Assembly (NCBI RefSeq): GCF_029227915.1
Contig: NC_079884.1
Span: forward strand, 19,346,001-19,410,000
Source: Hydractinia symbiolongicarpus
Lineage: Eukaryota; Cnidaria; Hydrozoa; Anthoathecata; Hydractiniidae
Direction of reading: 5' to 3'
Length of the DNA stretch: 64,000 nt
The notes under the pieces are model-generated. The model did not search any database. It was not told where the DNA came from and was given only the letters and a program-made list of their open reading frames with translations. A program made the translations under genes and the position numbers. Shown here piece by piece: positions 21,141 through 32,882 of the stretch (positions are counted from its first letter, which is position 1; each line of letters opens with the position of its first letter).

Positions 21141-22574
21141 TCAAGTATGTTTTACGAACATTTCAATGAGCTTTAACATGAATTCGCGGTCACGCCGTTG
21201 TGCTTCTTCTGCTGCCTCTCTCTGCTGTGATAATAGTCTTAATAAAAATTGTTCGTGTCTGTTTAACATATCACTAAACAATTCCATCTGGCGCTCTTGC
21301 ACCTCTAGAAATCGTTCGTTAAAGCTATCCCTAGAAGGTAATCCTGGCTGAAAAACACCGCTATCACGTGATCCAACAGATATGATCGGGTTCGGTTTGC
21401 CGTTATGTTGACGTGAATACGAGTAGTTTGAGTCTCTACTAAATGATGGCTGCAAATCTGCTGAGGTCTTATATTTTCGCGCTGCAGATGTTAGAGCCGC
21501 TGATGCGTAATTTAGACCACTGCCAGCTGTAAAACTCTCCTGGCTGTAGGTGATAGGGGCCATAGTTGGATATGTATCAGTGGGTAACCCAGTTGTTGAA
21601 TCATGCGAACCCGACGATTTATATTGGCCGGGAGACGGAAATCCGTCTGCTGACCTCTTAATTCGTTTAGGCGGCGGGTAACCCCGTCCCATAATACTCA
21701 CATCAATATGTTTGTGTTTCCTGGCTAGAATATCGGACGGCACATATAAAAGGTTTTCATCGGTACAATATTCATCAGGCCGACTTTCCGTAATAGGTTT
21801 GTCTTCTGTATTTTCGTCATTTTCTGTCCTGTCCTCAACGTTTATAGATGGTGACGCTGAGCGCCGTTCTGTTGACGAATAATGAGTTTGTAATTCTCCA
21901 TCATGCGAGCGAGGACTATCGTGAAAACTGTCGGTCGAGTTAAAACTTGAAACGTTTTTAGTTCGTAATAAATTTTTAGGCTTTGTTTTGTTTAAGTTAC
22001 TTTCATCTGTTCGCATAGTTGAAATATTTGTCAGGTCTTGCGTTTCCTGCCGAGGACTATGTTCCTCAATATCTATAGATGAATCATCCATGCTACCGTC
22101 TCTTAAAATTTCAACGCTCGGCATATCGCCTCTAATTCCTTCTTTGTTTCGCTCACTCTCAGAAATAATCTCAACAAAATCGGAATAAAACATAGGGTAA
22201 TGTTTTTTCGTGCCGCTTTGTTTATTATTGTTCATGGCCGTCTTGCAGATGTATCTTATATTACGGAATTTTTTCTTGCATTGTTGTAAACTTTTTGGCG
22301 GGGAAAGTTTGTTAACTTCGTTTGCTATTAGTTTCCATACTTTGAAATGCTCGGCAGAACTAGAAGCGGTACTGAGGAGCGTGTATTTATGTGTTTTCCA
22401 GGTGTCAATTAAAACCTGTGTTTGTTCGCGTGTCCATTTGCCGTCGTCCATTTGAATTTCATTGTAATATGTGGCGCTTTCTGAACTTCCTTGTGACGAA
22501 GACATGGATGGGTTGGTAGAAAACATGCGATCGTAGTGATAAAACGTAGATGTCGGCGGCAAAGAGTGGCTCAT
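21141..22574 (-). CDS. Trihelix/Myb-SANT-like DNA-binding protein, intact single exon
   Basis: 477 residues from the ATG at 22574 (MSHSLPPTS). The frame is open further upstream to 22718, but those residues are hydrophobic and Cys-rich and look like 5' UTR. Residues about 46-130 form a Myb/SANT-like trihelix domain: KWTREQTQVLIDTWKTHK, then FKVWKLIANEVNKL and QQCKKKFRNIRYICK carry the three tryptophan/aromatic positions expected. The middle is Ser/Asp/Thr-rich and probably disordered, with a basic patch PPPKRIKR that could be a nuclear signal. The last 60 residues form a likely coiled coil (ERFLEVQERQMELFSDMLNR onward). This plan fits a nuclear transcription factor that dimerises through its tail. 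It is the only long intact gene not obviously belonging to a mobile element, although similar domains were also captured by Harbinger elements. Confidence 0.8.
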   Translation of the reverse strand: MSHSLPPTSTFYHYDRMFSTNPSMSSSQGSSESATYYNEIQMDDGKWTREQTQVLIDTWKTHKYTLLSTASSSAEHFKVWKLIANEVNKLSPPKSLQQCKKKFRNIRYICKTAMNNNKQSGTKKHYPMFYSDFVEIISESERNKEGIRGDMPSVEILRDGSMDDSSIDIEEHSPRQETQDLTNISTMRTDESNLNKTKPKNLLRTKNVSSFNSTDSFHDSPRSHDGELQTHYSSTERRSASPSINVEDRTENDENTEDKPITESRPDEYCTDENLLYVPSDILARKHKHIDVSIMGRGYPPPKRIKRSADGFPSPGQYKSSGSHDSTTGLPTDTYPTMAPITYSQESFTAGSGLNYASAALTSAARKYKTSADLQPSFSRDSNYSYSRQHNGKPNPIISVGSRDSGVFQPGLPSRDSFNERFLEVQERQMELFSDMLNRHEQFLLRLLSQQREAAEEAQRRDREFMLKLIEMFVKHT

Positions 22575-23452
22575 TATCCAAATTTCTATACAAAAATATA
22601 TAAATTTACCACACATAATTTGGTAAATATGTACGGCAAAGGCATCGAATATCACAGAACAACAACAATCAATCAATCGAACACAGAATGTATTTTGAAA
22701 TAAATAACGAATACTCAACGCCTATAGGAAATCGAAGTATGTAGAAATGCAAAATCTTGCTGAACGATTTAGACAAAATCCGCAAAAATATGTTTCGCAA
22801 AAATATTTTCCGTAAAAAGCGCATTATAACTGTGTTTTATGGTTGTCATCTTTAATAGTCATTAATGTAAAATGTTGACAAAAAAGGTCACTTTTCATCA
22901 AAATCATATGCTGCTTATGAATAAAAAAGTGCACAACATACAACAAACAAAATAACTATTTCAGTGCTTTAGTAACCAATGTGCTTCGAAGTAAATTAGG
23001 TATGTAAGTACTCTCCCAGAAGAACAAACGTCAAATCAAATATTTTTTTCATTCGCCGATGAGATAATTTTATTAACAGCATTTCGTCATTTAGAACTTA
23101 TCCAAGAAGCTGAATCACACGACTACGCATATTTTTAACAAAAAGGTTTTTCCCAAACGTTTACAGAAACACATAACTAACTTCCATAAAACAGGAGACG
23201 TGTGAGATTTCTCTATTTTCATTCTGTAGTAGCTTCATTAAAATTTTCATTGAAAGAAACAGAAGAATATTTTTTCTATTGTAATTTATGCATATGTAAA
23301 TTATGTTCTCAACACAATAAATAGAAATTTAAAAAGTACAATGAAACAAAACACAATAAAAGAAAATAAGTATTAAAAGACTCAGTCAAATAAAAACAAC
23401 AAAAGAAGAGCTGAAATTTTTAAATATAAAAAACTAGAATTATTTTAAGAGA
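22575..23452. other. AT-rich 5' flank of the trihelix gene
   Basis: No coding frame. The frame 22718-22575 may be 5' UTR of the gene. No promoter element could be assigned. Confidence 0.4.
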
Positions 23453-23653
23453 AAGAAGAACAACTTAGTTGTCACATTTCTACGAGGAAGAATAAAAACT
23501 TAGTTGTGTTTTTTTCTACGAGGGAGAATAACAACTTAATTATCAGACTTCTATGAGGGAGAAGAACAACTTAGTTATCAGACTTCTATGAGGGAAAAGA
23601 CCAACTTCGTTAACACATTTCCGTGAGGAAGAATAAAAACTAGTTATGACACT
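23453..23653. repeat. Minisatellite, about 35-bp unit, 5-6 copies
   Basis: Units of the form GAAGAACAACTTAGTTRTCA plus a TTCTAYGAGG end follow each other with small changes. Six anchors ending in GAGG or GAGGG can be counted. Confidence 0.8.
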
Positions 23654-24414
23654 TTTAAGGTGCAAATCACTCAAATATTTATAATCATAATCAAATGTGT
23701 TTTCTCTTAGGTTCAGAATCAAGTTACTACCATAACAATTAATTCTAAGCTTCAGACATGTGAAAGTTTTTTGGAAAATGGCCTTTTTTAGGGAAAGGGC
23801 ATTTCTTAAAATTAGAAAACAGTATGACCGGCCATTAATTACACTCAATAAGAGGTAGAAATTCCACTTTAGCCGGGAATCATTAAAGGAGAGGGGAACT
23901 GCGCACGGCACGGCTGCTTAATAAAAGTTCACGATGACAGTGTTGATTTTGAAGACCAGACCGCCTGGCTTGATCTGCTCCATAATATATCAATTTATAT
24001 CACTTTCTTACAGCCATTATCCTACAGCCATTATGATAAAAAAGTTCTGAAGACTAATGTTTTGATATTAAAAATATTCGTAGAGTTACAAAAATTTGAT
24101 GTTTTTCACATAAAAACGGCAAATTTTCACCTAAAATTTTGCAGAACGACAACACACTAGAATCAAAATATAAAACAGTCTGTTAAAACTACTAGTTTTG
24201 TTTACATCTTTGTGAGTGCTGAATTATTTATAATTCAGGATTTTTACACTTTTGCCAAAACAATGGGATATACTTCTCCTTATTGTTATGGTCACGGGTC
24301 AATACTCACAGAATAATGTCACAAGAATAAGTTGAAAATCAAAATAGCAAAGTTGAACAACATGTGACGAACATATTTTTATTATTTTATACTATTGAAC
24401 GTACTGAACAAATT
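23654..24414. other. AT-rich spacer
   Basis: No gene, RNA or repeat recognised. Confidence 0.4.
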
Positions 24415-24469
24415 GATATTTATGGAACGCCTTAACTGCCTTAAGTGATCAGTTACCCTTAGCATATGC

Positions 24470-24735
24470 CGTTTTCTTATTATACGAGGTTCATTTGTTG
24501 ATACATTATACGCGGTTTGTTAATAATTATACGCGGTTTGTTAATAATTATACGAGGTGAAAATAACATACCCGGTTTGTTAATAAATATACGCAGTTTG
24601 TTTGTCATCATACGTGGTACATATAACATTATACGCAGTCCGTTCAAAATACGAGGTGCATACGAAGCAGCTCATTAAAATCATTATATGCGGTGCATAA
24701 ATCATTATACGATTTTAAAACATTATACGGGGGAG
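24470..24735. repeat. Left subterminal TATACG clusters of the IS3EU-like element
   Basis: TATACGCGGTTTG, TATACGAGGT and relatives occur about a dozen times after the inverted repeat. The opposite arm carries the inverse units (CCGCGTATA). Confidence 0.8.
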
Positions 24736-24786
24736 TGTTTTCAACATTGTCTCTCCTTCTCGGCTACAATTTTTATGACAACAAAC

Positions 24787-25842
24787 ATGGCGTCTGCGTT
24801 GCCCGTTCAGTCAGGTTCAAGAGTTGTGGTTATGGAAGATATGTTGAACAAAGTTGGTTTGGGCCACTTGAAGCAGCGATTCGAGGAAGAGCGAGTGGAA
24901 TATTGAGATAATTTGCTCAGCATCTGATCTGGAACTTCTCGATTAGGAGTGTCGACTTTGGGAGACAGAATAAGATTAAAAGAAATCTGCAAAGACGACA
25001 TTAAAAAAAGGACAAAATAGTGCAACAGCTGGGGAGAAGTCCTATTCAGATATTCTTGGAGAACGCTCTAATTTGTTTGATACAAGAAGAAGTAGAATTT
25101 CCATGAAAAAGTCAAAGATTGGTGCCAAGAAAGGTAGACCATGGACTATTTCTTTTGTATGTCTTGCTTTAAAATATGCATGCCGAGTTCCAAGCAATGA
25201 TGAAAAAGTTATTTTACAAAATGCTGGTTTGGGATTCAAAATAATAGTATACATGTTAAATTCTGAGGAAGACGTATTCAAAAAGCTGACCAGCAGTGCA
25301 AAAAAGGATGGTGAAGAAAGTTTGATGGGTTTTCCTCAATTGAATGACTGTGGGGGTTTCGAATTGCTAACATGCTTATCTAATTCCAGAGATCTCATCG
25401 AACTACCGTGTAGTCTATCCGCGAAAGATCTAAAAGCTCGTTTAGGTGGAGGACAGTCAAAAGTATATATAAGACCTATTCAGAAAAATCTATTGTCACA
25501 TTGTCACTGAATAAAGAGAATCAATCATTATTGAAAGAAAAATGCATAACTTGTGGAAATCAATTTTTATTGAAGGATTTGAGAAATCATGTAAGACGAT
25601 GTGGTAAAAGTACAGATGAGTTGTTTGATGAGTTGTTTTCTGACAATGATGATGATGATGATGATGACAATGACGACAATGACGACGATGACGACGATGA
25701 CGACGATGATCATGATGATCATGATGATCATGATGATCATGATGATCATGATGATCATGATGATCATGATGATCATGATGATCATGATGATCATGATGAT
25801 CATATCATGATCATGATGTATCGACTGCACTTAATTTTTTAA
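24787..25842 (+). pseudogene. SAM-like domain / C2HC zinc-finger protein of the IS3EU-like element
   Basis: The ATG at 24787 starts MASALPVQSGSRV. The block NKVGLGHLKQRFEEERVE and, in a shifted frame, LGVSTLGDRIRLKEIC resemble a SAM domain. A second block (25133-25500: RPWTISFVCLALKYACRV ... KVYIRPIQKNLL) matches proteins I recall next to HECT ubiquitin ligases in cnidarian elements. A further frame (25501-25842) holds C-x2-C-x11-H-x3-C (CITCGNQFLLKDLRNHVRRC) and an acidic run that ends in Asp-Asp-His repeats. At least three frame breaks. No HECT domain follows in this copy, but a related HECT pseudogene lies at 48130. Function in transposition unknown. Confidence 0.65.
25648..25805. repeat. 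GATGATCAT microsatellite coding Asp/His
   Basis: GATGAT/GACGAC units pass into about 11 copies of GATGATCAT. The core ATGATCAT is self-complementary, so the array can fold on itself. In the plus frame it encodes Asp-Asp-His repeats. Confidence 0.9.
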
Positions 25843-26000
25843 CATATGTGATTAATGTTGATCGGCTGACCTTTTTATAAGATGCATTGCTGTAAGATGA
25901 AGTTAATTTCATATTATATACTACTTTTCGAATTATTTTCCCCTTATTATTATGTAAGTTGCAGAAGATTATGGGGGACCCCGTAAATAATTTTTTCTAC

Positions 26001-27090
26001 TCATGCTTCGAAAAATAAAAGAAGCTTACTTTGACAATGGTTTATTACGTCTATTACGTCGTTTGAGAGCACTTCAGGGGCTGAAAATATTGGTCGTGTG
26101 AATTCAATAGCATTCTGTTCCAGGTTCTCATCAACTTGGCCCTCAACACCATAGTATGTCAATTCCTCGTTTGAAAATTCGATTCCCACTTGTTGTTCAT
26201 TTGCCCGGCAACCCAAAGTTTCAAGGGAGAGGTTTTTGTCGTACGCATCCGGTGGGTTATCCATGCGTTGTTCAAAAACTTTAATTTTTCATTAACTTTT
26301 GGCAGAAACACGTAATGCAAACATCCGAGATGAATCTCGTTCAGTGGATCTAGTATACCTTGTTCTTCCATGTAATAAAACAATTCATAAAAATAACTTA
26401 GAACGCCAGTATATACATCTCTCCCCAGACGTTCAATTCTCTGATTATGCGTACTCTTTCCTGTAATCATGCTACCTCTGTTCCCTCCGCGTTTTTCTAT
26501 CATATATTCGGCGACAAGGACATTTTCCATTTCTTTATCAGATCGTACACGCATGGGTAACCCGTACTCATCTACTCCTTTTAGAAAACTATTCAAGACC
26601 ACAGCTGCCTTGTTGCTAGTTGTACAATCCAGCACCACGGGTAATCTACTGTATCCATCTATTGCACCTATAATAATGAAGTACCATCGTACCAATTTGT
26701 GATTGGTATCTAAGTGTCATAAGTGGTTAGATCCTTGTACATTATACACTCGTCGACTTAGCCTTTCTTTTTTCCTTCGTCTAATACCATCGGAATCGAT
26801 CCTTTTCATGCTTTCACGCACCCGAAATCGTTGAATGCTTATACCTTGTTGTTTCAGCATCGGAATCAGCATTCCCTCTCCACAGTTCGGGTACTCTGAC
26901 GTTAGTTTAAGCAAATGACTATCAAGTTCATTATCAGTCATAACATCAAACTTTTGTACTTTGAGTTCGCAAGCCAGCATGCGTCTCTAAATAGTTCGCT
27001 CAGAGACTCCTAATAACGAAGAAATCTCTTTTACGTAGAATACTTCAGCTAGTAAATCTTCCAAGATATTACTGATGGATTTCATACTTA
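26001..27090 (-). pseudogene. IS3EU-like DDE integrase/transposase
   Basis: Reverse-strand order: a helix-turn-helix-like start (VKEISSLLGVSERTI, near 27030); an N-terminal region (26980-26717); then HLDTNHKLVRWYF with the first catalytic Asp; GAIDGYSRLPVV; RSDKEMENV with the second Asp; and HNQRIERLGRDV with the Glu. The IDGYSR and HNQRIERL blocks are typical of this integrase family. Breaks: TAG near 27003, a TGA replacing a Trp just before HLD (near 26722), and a frameshift near 26190 that sends the tail into the frame ending at 26001. The protein would cut and join the inverted ends. Confidence 0.82.
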
Positions 27091-27535
27091 GGAGCACCAC
27101 CATTTAAACTGAATTTCCTGGCTGGCGAAGATGAACAAAAAACGTTGCATTGGATCCGAAGATCCATGATATTTTTTCTTCCTGTCACACCCAATCCTGC
27201 CAACTCCAACAAGGACAGCTTAGGTACAATATCAGGTGTGATATTTTCAGCAGCAAACTTTGAAATTTTATCTGTAAGACATAGACTTGTTTATCTTATA
27301 TATCCTTCATTTTTTTCTCCGCCATCTCTAAAAATCTTGTTCTGATACACACGTAAAATTTGTGTACCTATACAAGAAATCACATATTTTTACTCTCTTT
27401 CACTAAGTTTTTCACACTTCCCCGTCATATAACTACAAAGATTCGAATAAAGAAAATTCGTATAATGCTGAATTCACGTATTATTGTGAAAATGAAAGTG
27501 AACATAATATGAAGAAGTGAGCATCATAAATTGCG

Positions 27536-27835
27536 TTTTCTATGTACAGCGTATAATGACAAACAAACCGCGTATAAATATTATCAAACCGCGTAAAATG
27601 TTGTTTGAACCCCATATAATGTTAAACAAACCGCGTATAATGTTATTTGTACCTCTTATAATTATTAACAAACCGCGTATAATTGTTAACAAACCGCGTA
27701 GAATGTTGTATGTACCTCATATAATGTTATATCAACCTCGCAAAATGTTTAAAGCACCACGTATAATGTGAAATAAACCGAGTATAACATCATATGCACC
27801 CCGTGTATCAACAAATGAACCACGTATAACAAGAA
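27536..27835. repeat. Right subterminal CGTATA clusters of the IS3EU-like element
   Basis: ACCGCGTATAAT-type units recur with spacings of about 23-33 bases, inverse to those of the left arm. Confidence 0.8.
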
Positions 27836-27894
27836 AACGGCATATGCTAAGGGTAACTGATCACTTAAGGCAGTTAAGGCGTTTCATAGATATT

Positions 27895-29318
27895 TACTTT
27901 GTAAGTAAAGTTAAAGAAAGTAACAAATCGTGAATAAAGATGAAGCCACCATATTGCGCCTTCGATTTGTTGTTAAATGTTTCCGGTCTGTATATTTATT
28001 CAAATTTGGTGCCATCTCATTATAACAAACTTTATCGTTCGAAGCTCGTAGTATGTTGTGGAAAAGGGACTTAAAACATGAAAAAAATATTGTTGTTGCT
28101 CATGACAGATATATCTTAAGTTCAGAGAGGTTTAAACGAAGGTTATAAAATGCTTTTACTACTTATAGTACGTAGAATATTCTTGGTTATCTTAAGTCAA
28201 AAATCTTACTTTTGATGTTTACTGGTCAGTACATCCAAAGCCTATTTGTTTTCATCCCATACAGTCATGGAAATTCTGTAAAAATGTTGTTAGGAAGATA
28301 CATAGATACTTAGTCGTGATTTATAGTAGTTATTTTAGTAGATTTAAGGATTTAGAAATCTATAATTTTTCTTTCTCACTTAAAATTTATTTTCTGGCTG
28401 CCACAAAATAGTTTTTTGTTCGCCTCTCCTTTAATCATGCATAAAACACTAGCCAAATTCCCATGGAAGAATCCACTGAATCTCTCATCGAATCCATGTA
28501 AAAGATACCAAACAAAAGCATATAATACAGTACAGTAATTTGAATTTTTAAAACTCACAATCCATTCTCGACCCCCGGGCATTATCTCTTTTATAACGGA
28601 ACAGCAAAAAGAGAAAAAAGCCCTGAGATTGAGGTTGCTCACAATGTGCATTATTCTATATTTATACCCGCTGAAACAAACCGCTAAAAATATAAGCAGG
28701 TACAACAACAAAATAAAAATAAATAAAAATGCAAAATGTCTAAGAAAATCGAAGGTGTCTAACAACCGTTATGTAAAAAGCTAAATCTGCCATAACTATA
28801 TAATTGCCTTGCCATGCCAAAAGTACACCAGAGAAAATAGTATCCCAGACATTAAAAAAAATCGTTAAGTCACACAAAAAGGTTATTGTAAAATTTTCAC
28901 AATGTACAATATGTAATGATCACACCAAGTCAGCTATTTAGTCTATTTTATACAGCAAACCTCCCAATGTTTTACACAAAATATAGGAAATCGCTTTCTT
29001 AAAGCATAGCTAGATTATATGTCTACTTTGCGTAATCCGTTTCTGAAAATTACTTTGCTAAACAAGCATAAAAGTGACAACAAAGATTGCGCATAGATGC
29101 TATGCTCGGAGCAGTACGCAAAAGAAGCCAAGCTTTAATTGTGCATGTTTATTTGTGTGAATGTTAAAATAAAATTGTGCCAGTACAACATGGTTAAAAC
29201 GTATTGTCAATAAATGTTGAAACCTAAATTTCTCCCACGTTATTGTTGTGGATTTTGTTTGCTTTGAACCTTTTCCTCCGTGTCCGCTTGGTTTGTTTAC
29301 ATTTATACCTCCAAATAA
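27895..29318. other. AT-rich spacer
   Basis: A 129-codon minus-strand frame (28765-28376) is hydrophobic and phenylalanine-rich. It looks like chance in T-rich DNA. A CCCTGAGATTGAGG segment at 28620 resembles one arm of the foldbacks at 33610 and 40695. No gene seen. Confidence 0.4.
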
Positions 29319-29360
29319 GCGCGCGCATCTGGAATTACGTAATCACTTAGATGCGCGCGC
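29319..29360. repeat. GCGCGCGCATCT hairpin with TTACGTAA centre
   Basis: GCGCGCGCATCT (29319-29330) and AGATGCGCGCGC (29349-29360) form a perfect 12-bp stem around TTACGTAA-containing sequence. It is related to the inverted ends at 31229 and 33332. Confidence 0.85.
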
Positions 29361-29655
29361 AAATAAATATCGGGACTGTGATATGTATTCTCATTTTTCT
29401 TAATATATTCTTAGCATGGCTGTGGCCTGAAAATATATAATGCCTTAATAAAAGAAAGCTTGCTATAAGTTGCCATAATTTGCTGTCATTAGCTAATGGC
29501 ACATTCTGCTACAGCCTTGAACAGAAAAAAAATCAGATTGTTTAATAAAAAAAGTAAACTTCTAATCAATTTTGTGCATCATATAAATTTTTATATTTAA
29601 AACAATCAATCAAGCTTAGACATATTCTAAGCATATTCTGCTTCTGTTTAGGGTA

Positions 29656-29764
29656 TATTCTTACAAAAAAGTGCTTGAAGAAAATACTTTCCGGCTCAAG
29701 ACACAACAAATATTCTTACAAAAAAGTGCTTGAAAAAAGTATTTTCCGGCTCAAGACACAACAA
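29656..29764. repeat. Two-copy tandem repeat, 55-bp unit
   Basis: TATTCTTACAAAAAAGTGCT ... TTTCCGGCTCAAGACACAAC occurs twice, almost unchanged. Confidence 0.9.
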
Positions 29765-31184
29765 GGAACTTACTATTTAAGGGAAAATTTAGTTCTGAAA
29801 GTTAAAACGGCTTAAAAATTCATTTCTCTACCAGATAATCAAAACAACACACCTGATTTGCTTTTTTTTCTCAGTAGGTAGCTTTCTAGCGTTCTCTGGA
29901 TAAAAGTTTTTTGCAGTCAAGTTTTTTACTTCGAATACTAAACTTCGCTTCATCCCAAAAAGACGAATTGAAAATGTATATAATTGGCTGGTACATTTTC
30001 AATCTGTTCTCTTTGTGACGTTATATCATCGTACATTTTCCTTCTTTTTAAAAAATATTTCTTACAACAACATTAACTTTTTGTACTCGATCGACAACAG
30101 CAGTTTTGTTTTTACATTTAGATTCGAATTATCCCTATATTCGAATGCGATGGGTTTTTTTTTATAAAAGTAAGCAATCTCGGTCCCAGAACACAAAAAG
30201 GGAAAATATAAAATAACAAATAAGCTTTAAGCTAACCTCATCAGGATTAACTTTAAAAAGAGACAACATTCTTCGCTTCGGTTTTCTTTTTTTCAGTTAA
30301 TAAACAATTTGTTTTCGTGAGATACGTTGGGCACATGGTAAACCGGGGGTAACATTAAATTATTCTAACCATGACGACCTTGTATGGTTTCTAAAATAAA
30401 CAACAAAGAACTCCCCGTATAGCAATTTTTTAAGTTTAGTAAATTTTAGCGTAACGCCACGCTTTGGAAAGACAATGCATGAGGCATGAAAAAATGACCC
30501 GCAATTTTAGTGCTGTTAACTAACATAGTTACTCACACAAGCGTATTATAATATACAGGAAGTTTGTCGCAATTCCTAACAAGTCCGCATTAGCTGCTGA
30601 ACTAATCACATTTTGGCCCATAGTCCTATGGCCTTTTTTTAAAAGAAACTACAAAAAACTGACTAGTCGCCTTCCAAAAATTTAAAAAGTTGTAATAGTT
30701 GTTAAAATGTTATTTTTTTTAAGTAAGAAACTTTTTTCGCACATGCCTCCCATCAACTACGGCATTTGAATGACATTCAGGCAATGTCACCTGGGATATA
30801 TGCAGGGAAATGGAATATCAAGTAGGCTATTCTGGCAGACTACTTTAAAGAAAGAAAGGGTCGCGATTTAACGTTTTTTAGCCTAAATCGGGAAAGTTAG
30901 GCCAAAAAAGTTTTAATCGCGAAATTTTATTCCCTCAAATTAAATCTAAATAGCCTATCTGCAAAAGTTAATTCTCGCGAAATTTTATTTATTGTAAATA
31001 TTCTTGTTTTATGAGAATTTCCTTTATCTTTCATCCTTATTGTTGTATTATTGTAAAGTTTCTTATATTAATAGTTAACTAACTCTTTAAATTGATTCAA
31101 TTTTTTTTTATCGCTGATGATATTTATAACTTTATATGCTATTTCAGGACCTTCTTGAATATACAAAAATCAACACCTATGCTT
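29765..31184. other. AT-rich spacer
   Basis: Contains several TCGCGAAATTTTA segments (30918, 30972) that recur near 33490. No gene seen. Confidence 0.4.
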
Positions 31185-31394
31185 AGCGCAAAAATTAATA
31201 CACCGGCTCACAGCTTCAAAAAAATACTGCGCGCGCATATCATAACATTACGTAATACATATGCGCGCGCAGAAAAGGCAGTAAAGTATCTTTCGCTCAG
31301 AGAAGTCAAAGGCAAAGAACGTTTTATTTCAGAACTTATACTTACATTTTTCAAGAACATTTGGTTATAATGGATCCACCAACTAAAAAAGAAA

Positions 31395-32590
31395 ACGATT
31401 GGTTACGTGTGCAGTTTTGAATTGTGTCAACAGCGAGTACAACCTTGAAGTTTGGAGGGATAACGTCTGTGATGTTCACAATGTTACCAGACGTTCTGAT
31501 GCATGCTCATGTAAAAGAACCTTACAGGTGAGAAAATATTTTATACAAGATAAAGTGTTTATAGCCAAAAACTAACAGTAATTAGCAAATACCAAAGGCA
31601 ATAAAGGGTAGCTTTTAGGTCTTGCTAAAGGGTTAGCTACCTAGCTATATATACTATTTTTTTATTTTTAGCTAGCTAGCTTGTTCACCTTTCCTTCTAA
31701 AACCAAGAGACCTGATGCTCATAATAAATGGAGGCAACTTATTAATTGTGCCAGCTCAAAAAAATCCAGCAAAATTGATGACAGTTAGACCCAAACAACG
31801 GGTTTGTTCCAAACATTTTGTTGGCAGGGAACCATCATACGAGCATCCTTATCCAACTGTATATGTTGGTTATGAATCATCTTCAAGGACTGAGAAGTTT
31901 TTACCCTCTGCAACACGTCGACGAAAGTTGTCATATTCAACATCGTCATCAAAAAAAGCAAACATCTAAAACAAAGAAAGTGGATCCCAATATTGAAAGT
32001 CCTTGTGTTAGTAGCATAGCATCAAACAGTGACATTAACCTGGTACTAGCATTGAATCTTGTATTTCTTACCATTCCCAGAGTTATTGTCACCTAATAGT
32101 ACAGTATCATCTAGCTTTTCACCCCCACAAGAGATGATTTCACCTGACCTTGTTTCACATCAAGATAATGCAGATTTTACAGTTTCGGATTAAGGAGGAG
32201 AATTACTATAAGGAAAGAGAATTACTTTTAAATCTCTCTGAAAATATCCTGAAACTAAAGCCAAAAACAAAACTTTTCAAGGAGAAAATCGTGTCACTTA
32301 CCACAACAACAAAAGTTATTTAAAAATCAATTCAATAAATAATCTGCCACCCTTAATGTGTTACATCAATCTGTTAACAATTGTTCATGCAACCTCCTGG
32401 TAAAAAAGGAAGCGCCCAAATGACTCCTGCGGAAATACGAAAAACAAAACGGATTGCAAATTTAAGAATCCTCGTTGACTCAAGTCATTTCGTATCTTAG
32501 GTTCAGAGTACCCAATCAGTATGATTAAACTGTTTGATGATGTTATTGTGTGCGGAGCGTTATGTAACCTTGGAAAATCTATCATCTGAT
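31395..32590 (+). pseudogene. THAP-domain transposase remnant (DDE_Tnp_4 type)
   Basis: First exon-like block (31410-31529): CAVLNCVNSEYNLEVW, then CDVHNVTRR and CSCKRTLQ, ending before GTGAG, a plausible splice donor. A second block from 31681 (LFTFPSKTKRPDAHNKWRQL), then in another frame RVCSKHFVGREPSYEHPYPT completes a THAP-like C2CH finger. Further on are KEENYYKERELLLNLSENIL (32200) and the tail of a DDE_4 transposase: MTPAEIRKTKRIANLRI near 32420 and GSEYPISMIKLFDDVIVV with CGALCNL near 32515-32570. The central catalytic part is deleted and the frame is broken several times. The pairing of THAP with this DDE class is known in cnidarian elements. Confidence 0.65.
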
Positions 32591-32689
32591 GCATTTATGA
32601 ATATATATATTCAAGATTTGTAAATAAAAAAGATATTTTATATTTCATAATGTATATATTTCTTATTTATTCACACTTCTATAAGAAAA

Positions 32690-32882
32690 ATTGTATTATT
32701 ACTTGTGTACATTTAATACATAGGAAAGAATCAGAGTCCAATGGAATATCTTCTGCAGTCCTTATCTTAACACAACTAAAGTGAAACCCACCATTACACA
32801 AGTCACACAAAATCCCCCTCAGTTGAATAAGATTTAAATAAGTTTTTAGTGCATTTTCACACCACATTTTAAAATATTGCAA
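32690..32882 (-). pseudogene. PHD-finger-like fragment
   Basis: The reverse strand reads RGILCDLCNGGFHFSCVKI ... DSFLCIKCTQ, that is C-x2-C...H-x2-C...C-x2-C spacing as in the second half of a PHD finger. It lies in the same element as the THAP transposase, in opposite orientation. It may be the remains of an accessory ORF. Too short to say more. Confidence 0.4.

Larger units (their letters stand above)
24421..27888. mobile_element. IS3EU-like DNA transposon, complete ends, inactive
   Basis: The element starts TATGGAACGCCTTAACTGCC and ends with the inverse ...GGCGTTTCATA. It is flanked by the direct repeat GATATT (24415-24420 and 27889-27894). At least 80 bases of the inverted ends match closely. 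As I recall, IS3EU elements make 6-bp duplications and have TAY...RTA ends, and both fit. It carries two convergent genes: a minus-strand DDE integrase and a plus-strand SAM-like/zinc protein. Both are broken. Confidence 0.85.

Noticed and set aside
25567-25830. Long Met/Ile-rich frame on the minus strand
   Set aside because: It is only the reverse reading of the GATGATCAT microsatellite.
28376-28765. 129-codon hydrophobic frame that looks like a membrane protein
   Set aside because: T-rich DNA gives Phe/Leu/Ile by chance. No conserved motif, and part of it covers a repeat-like segment.
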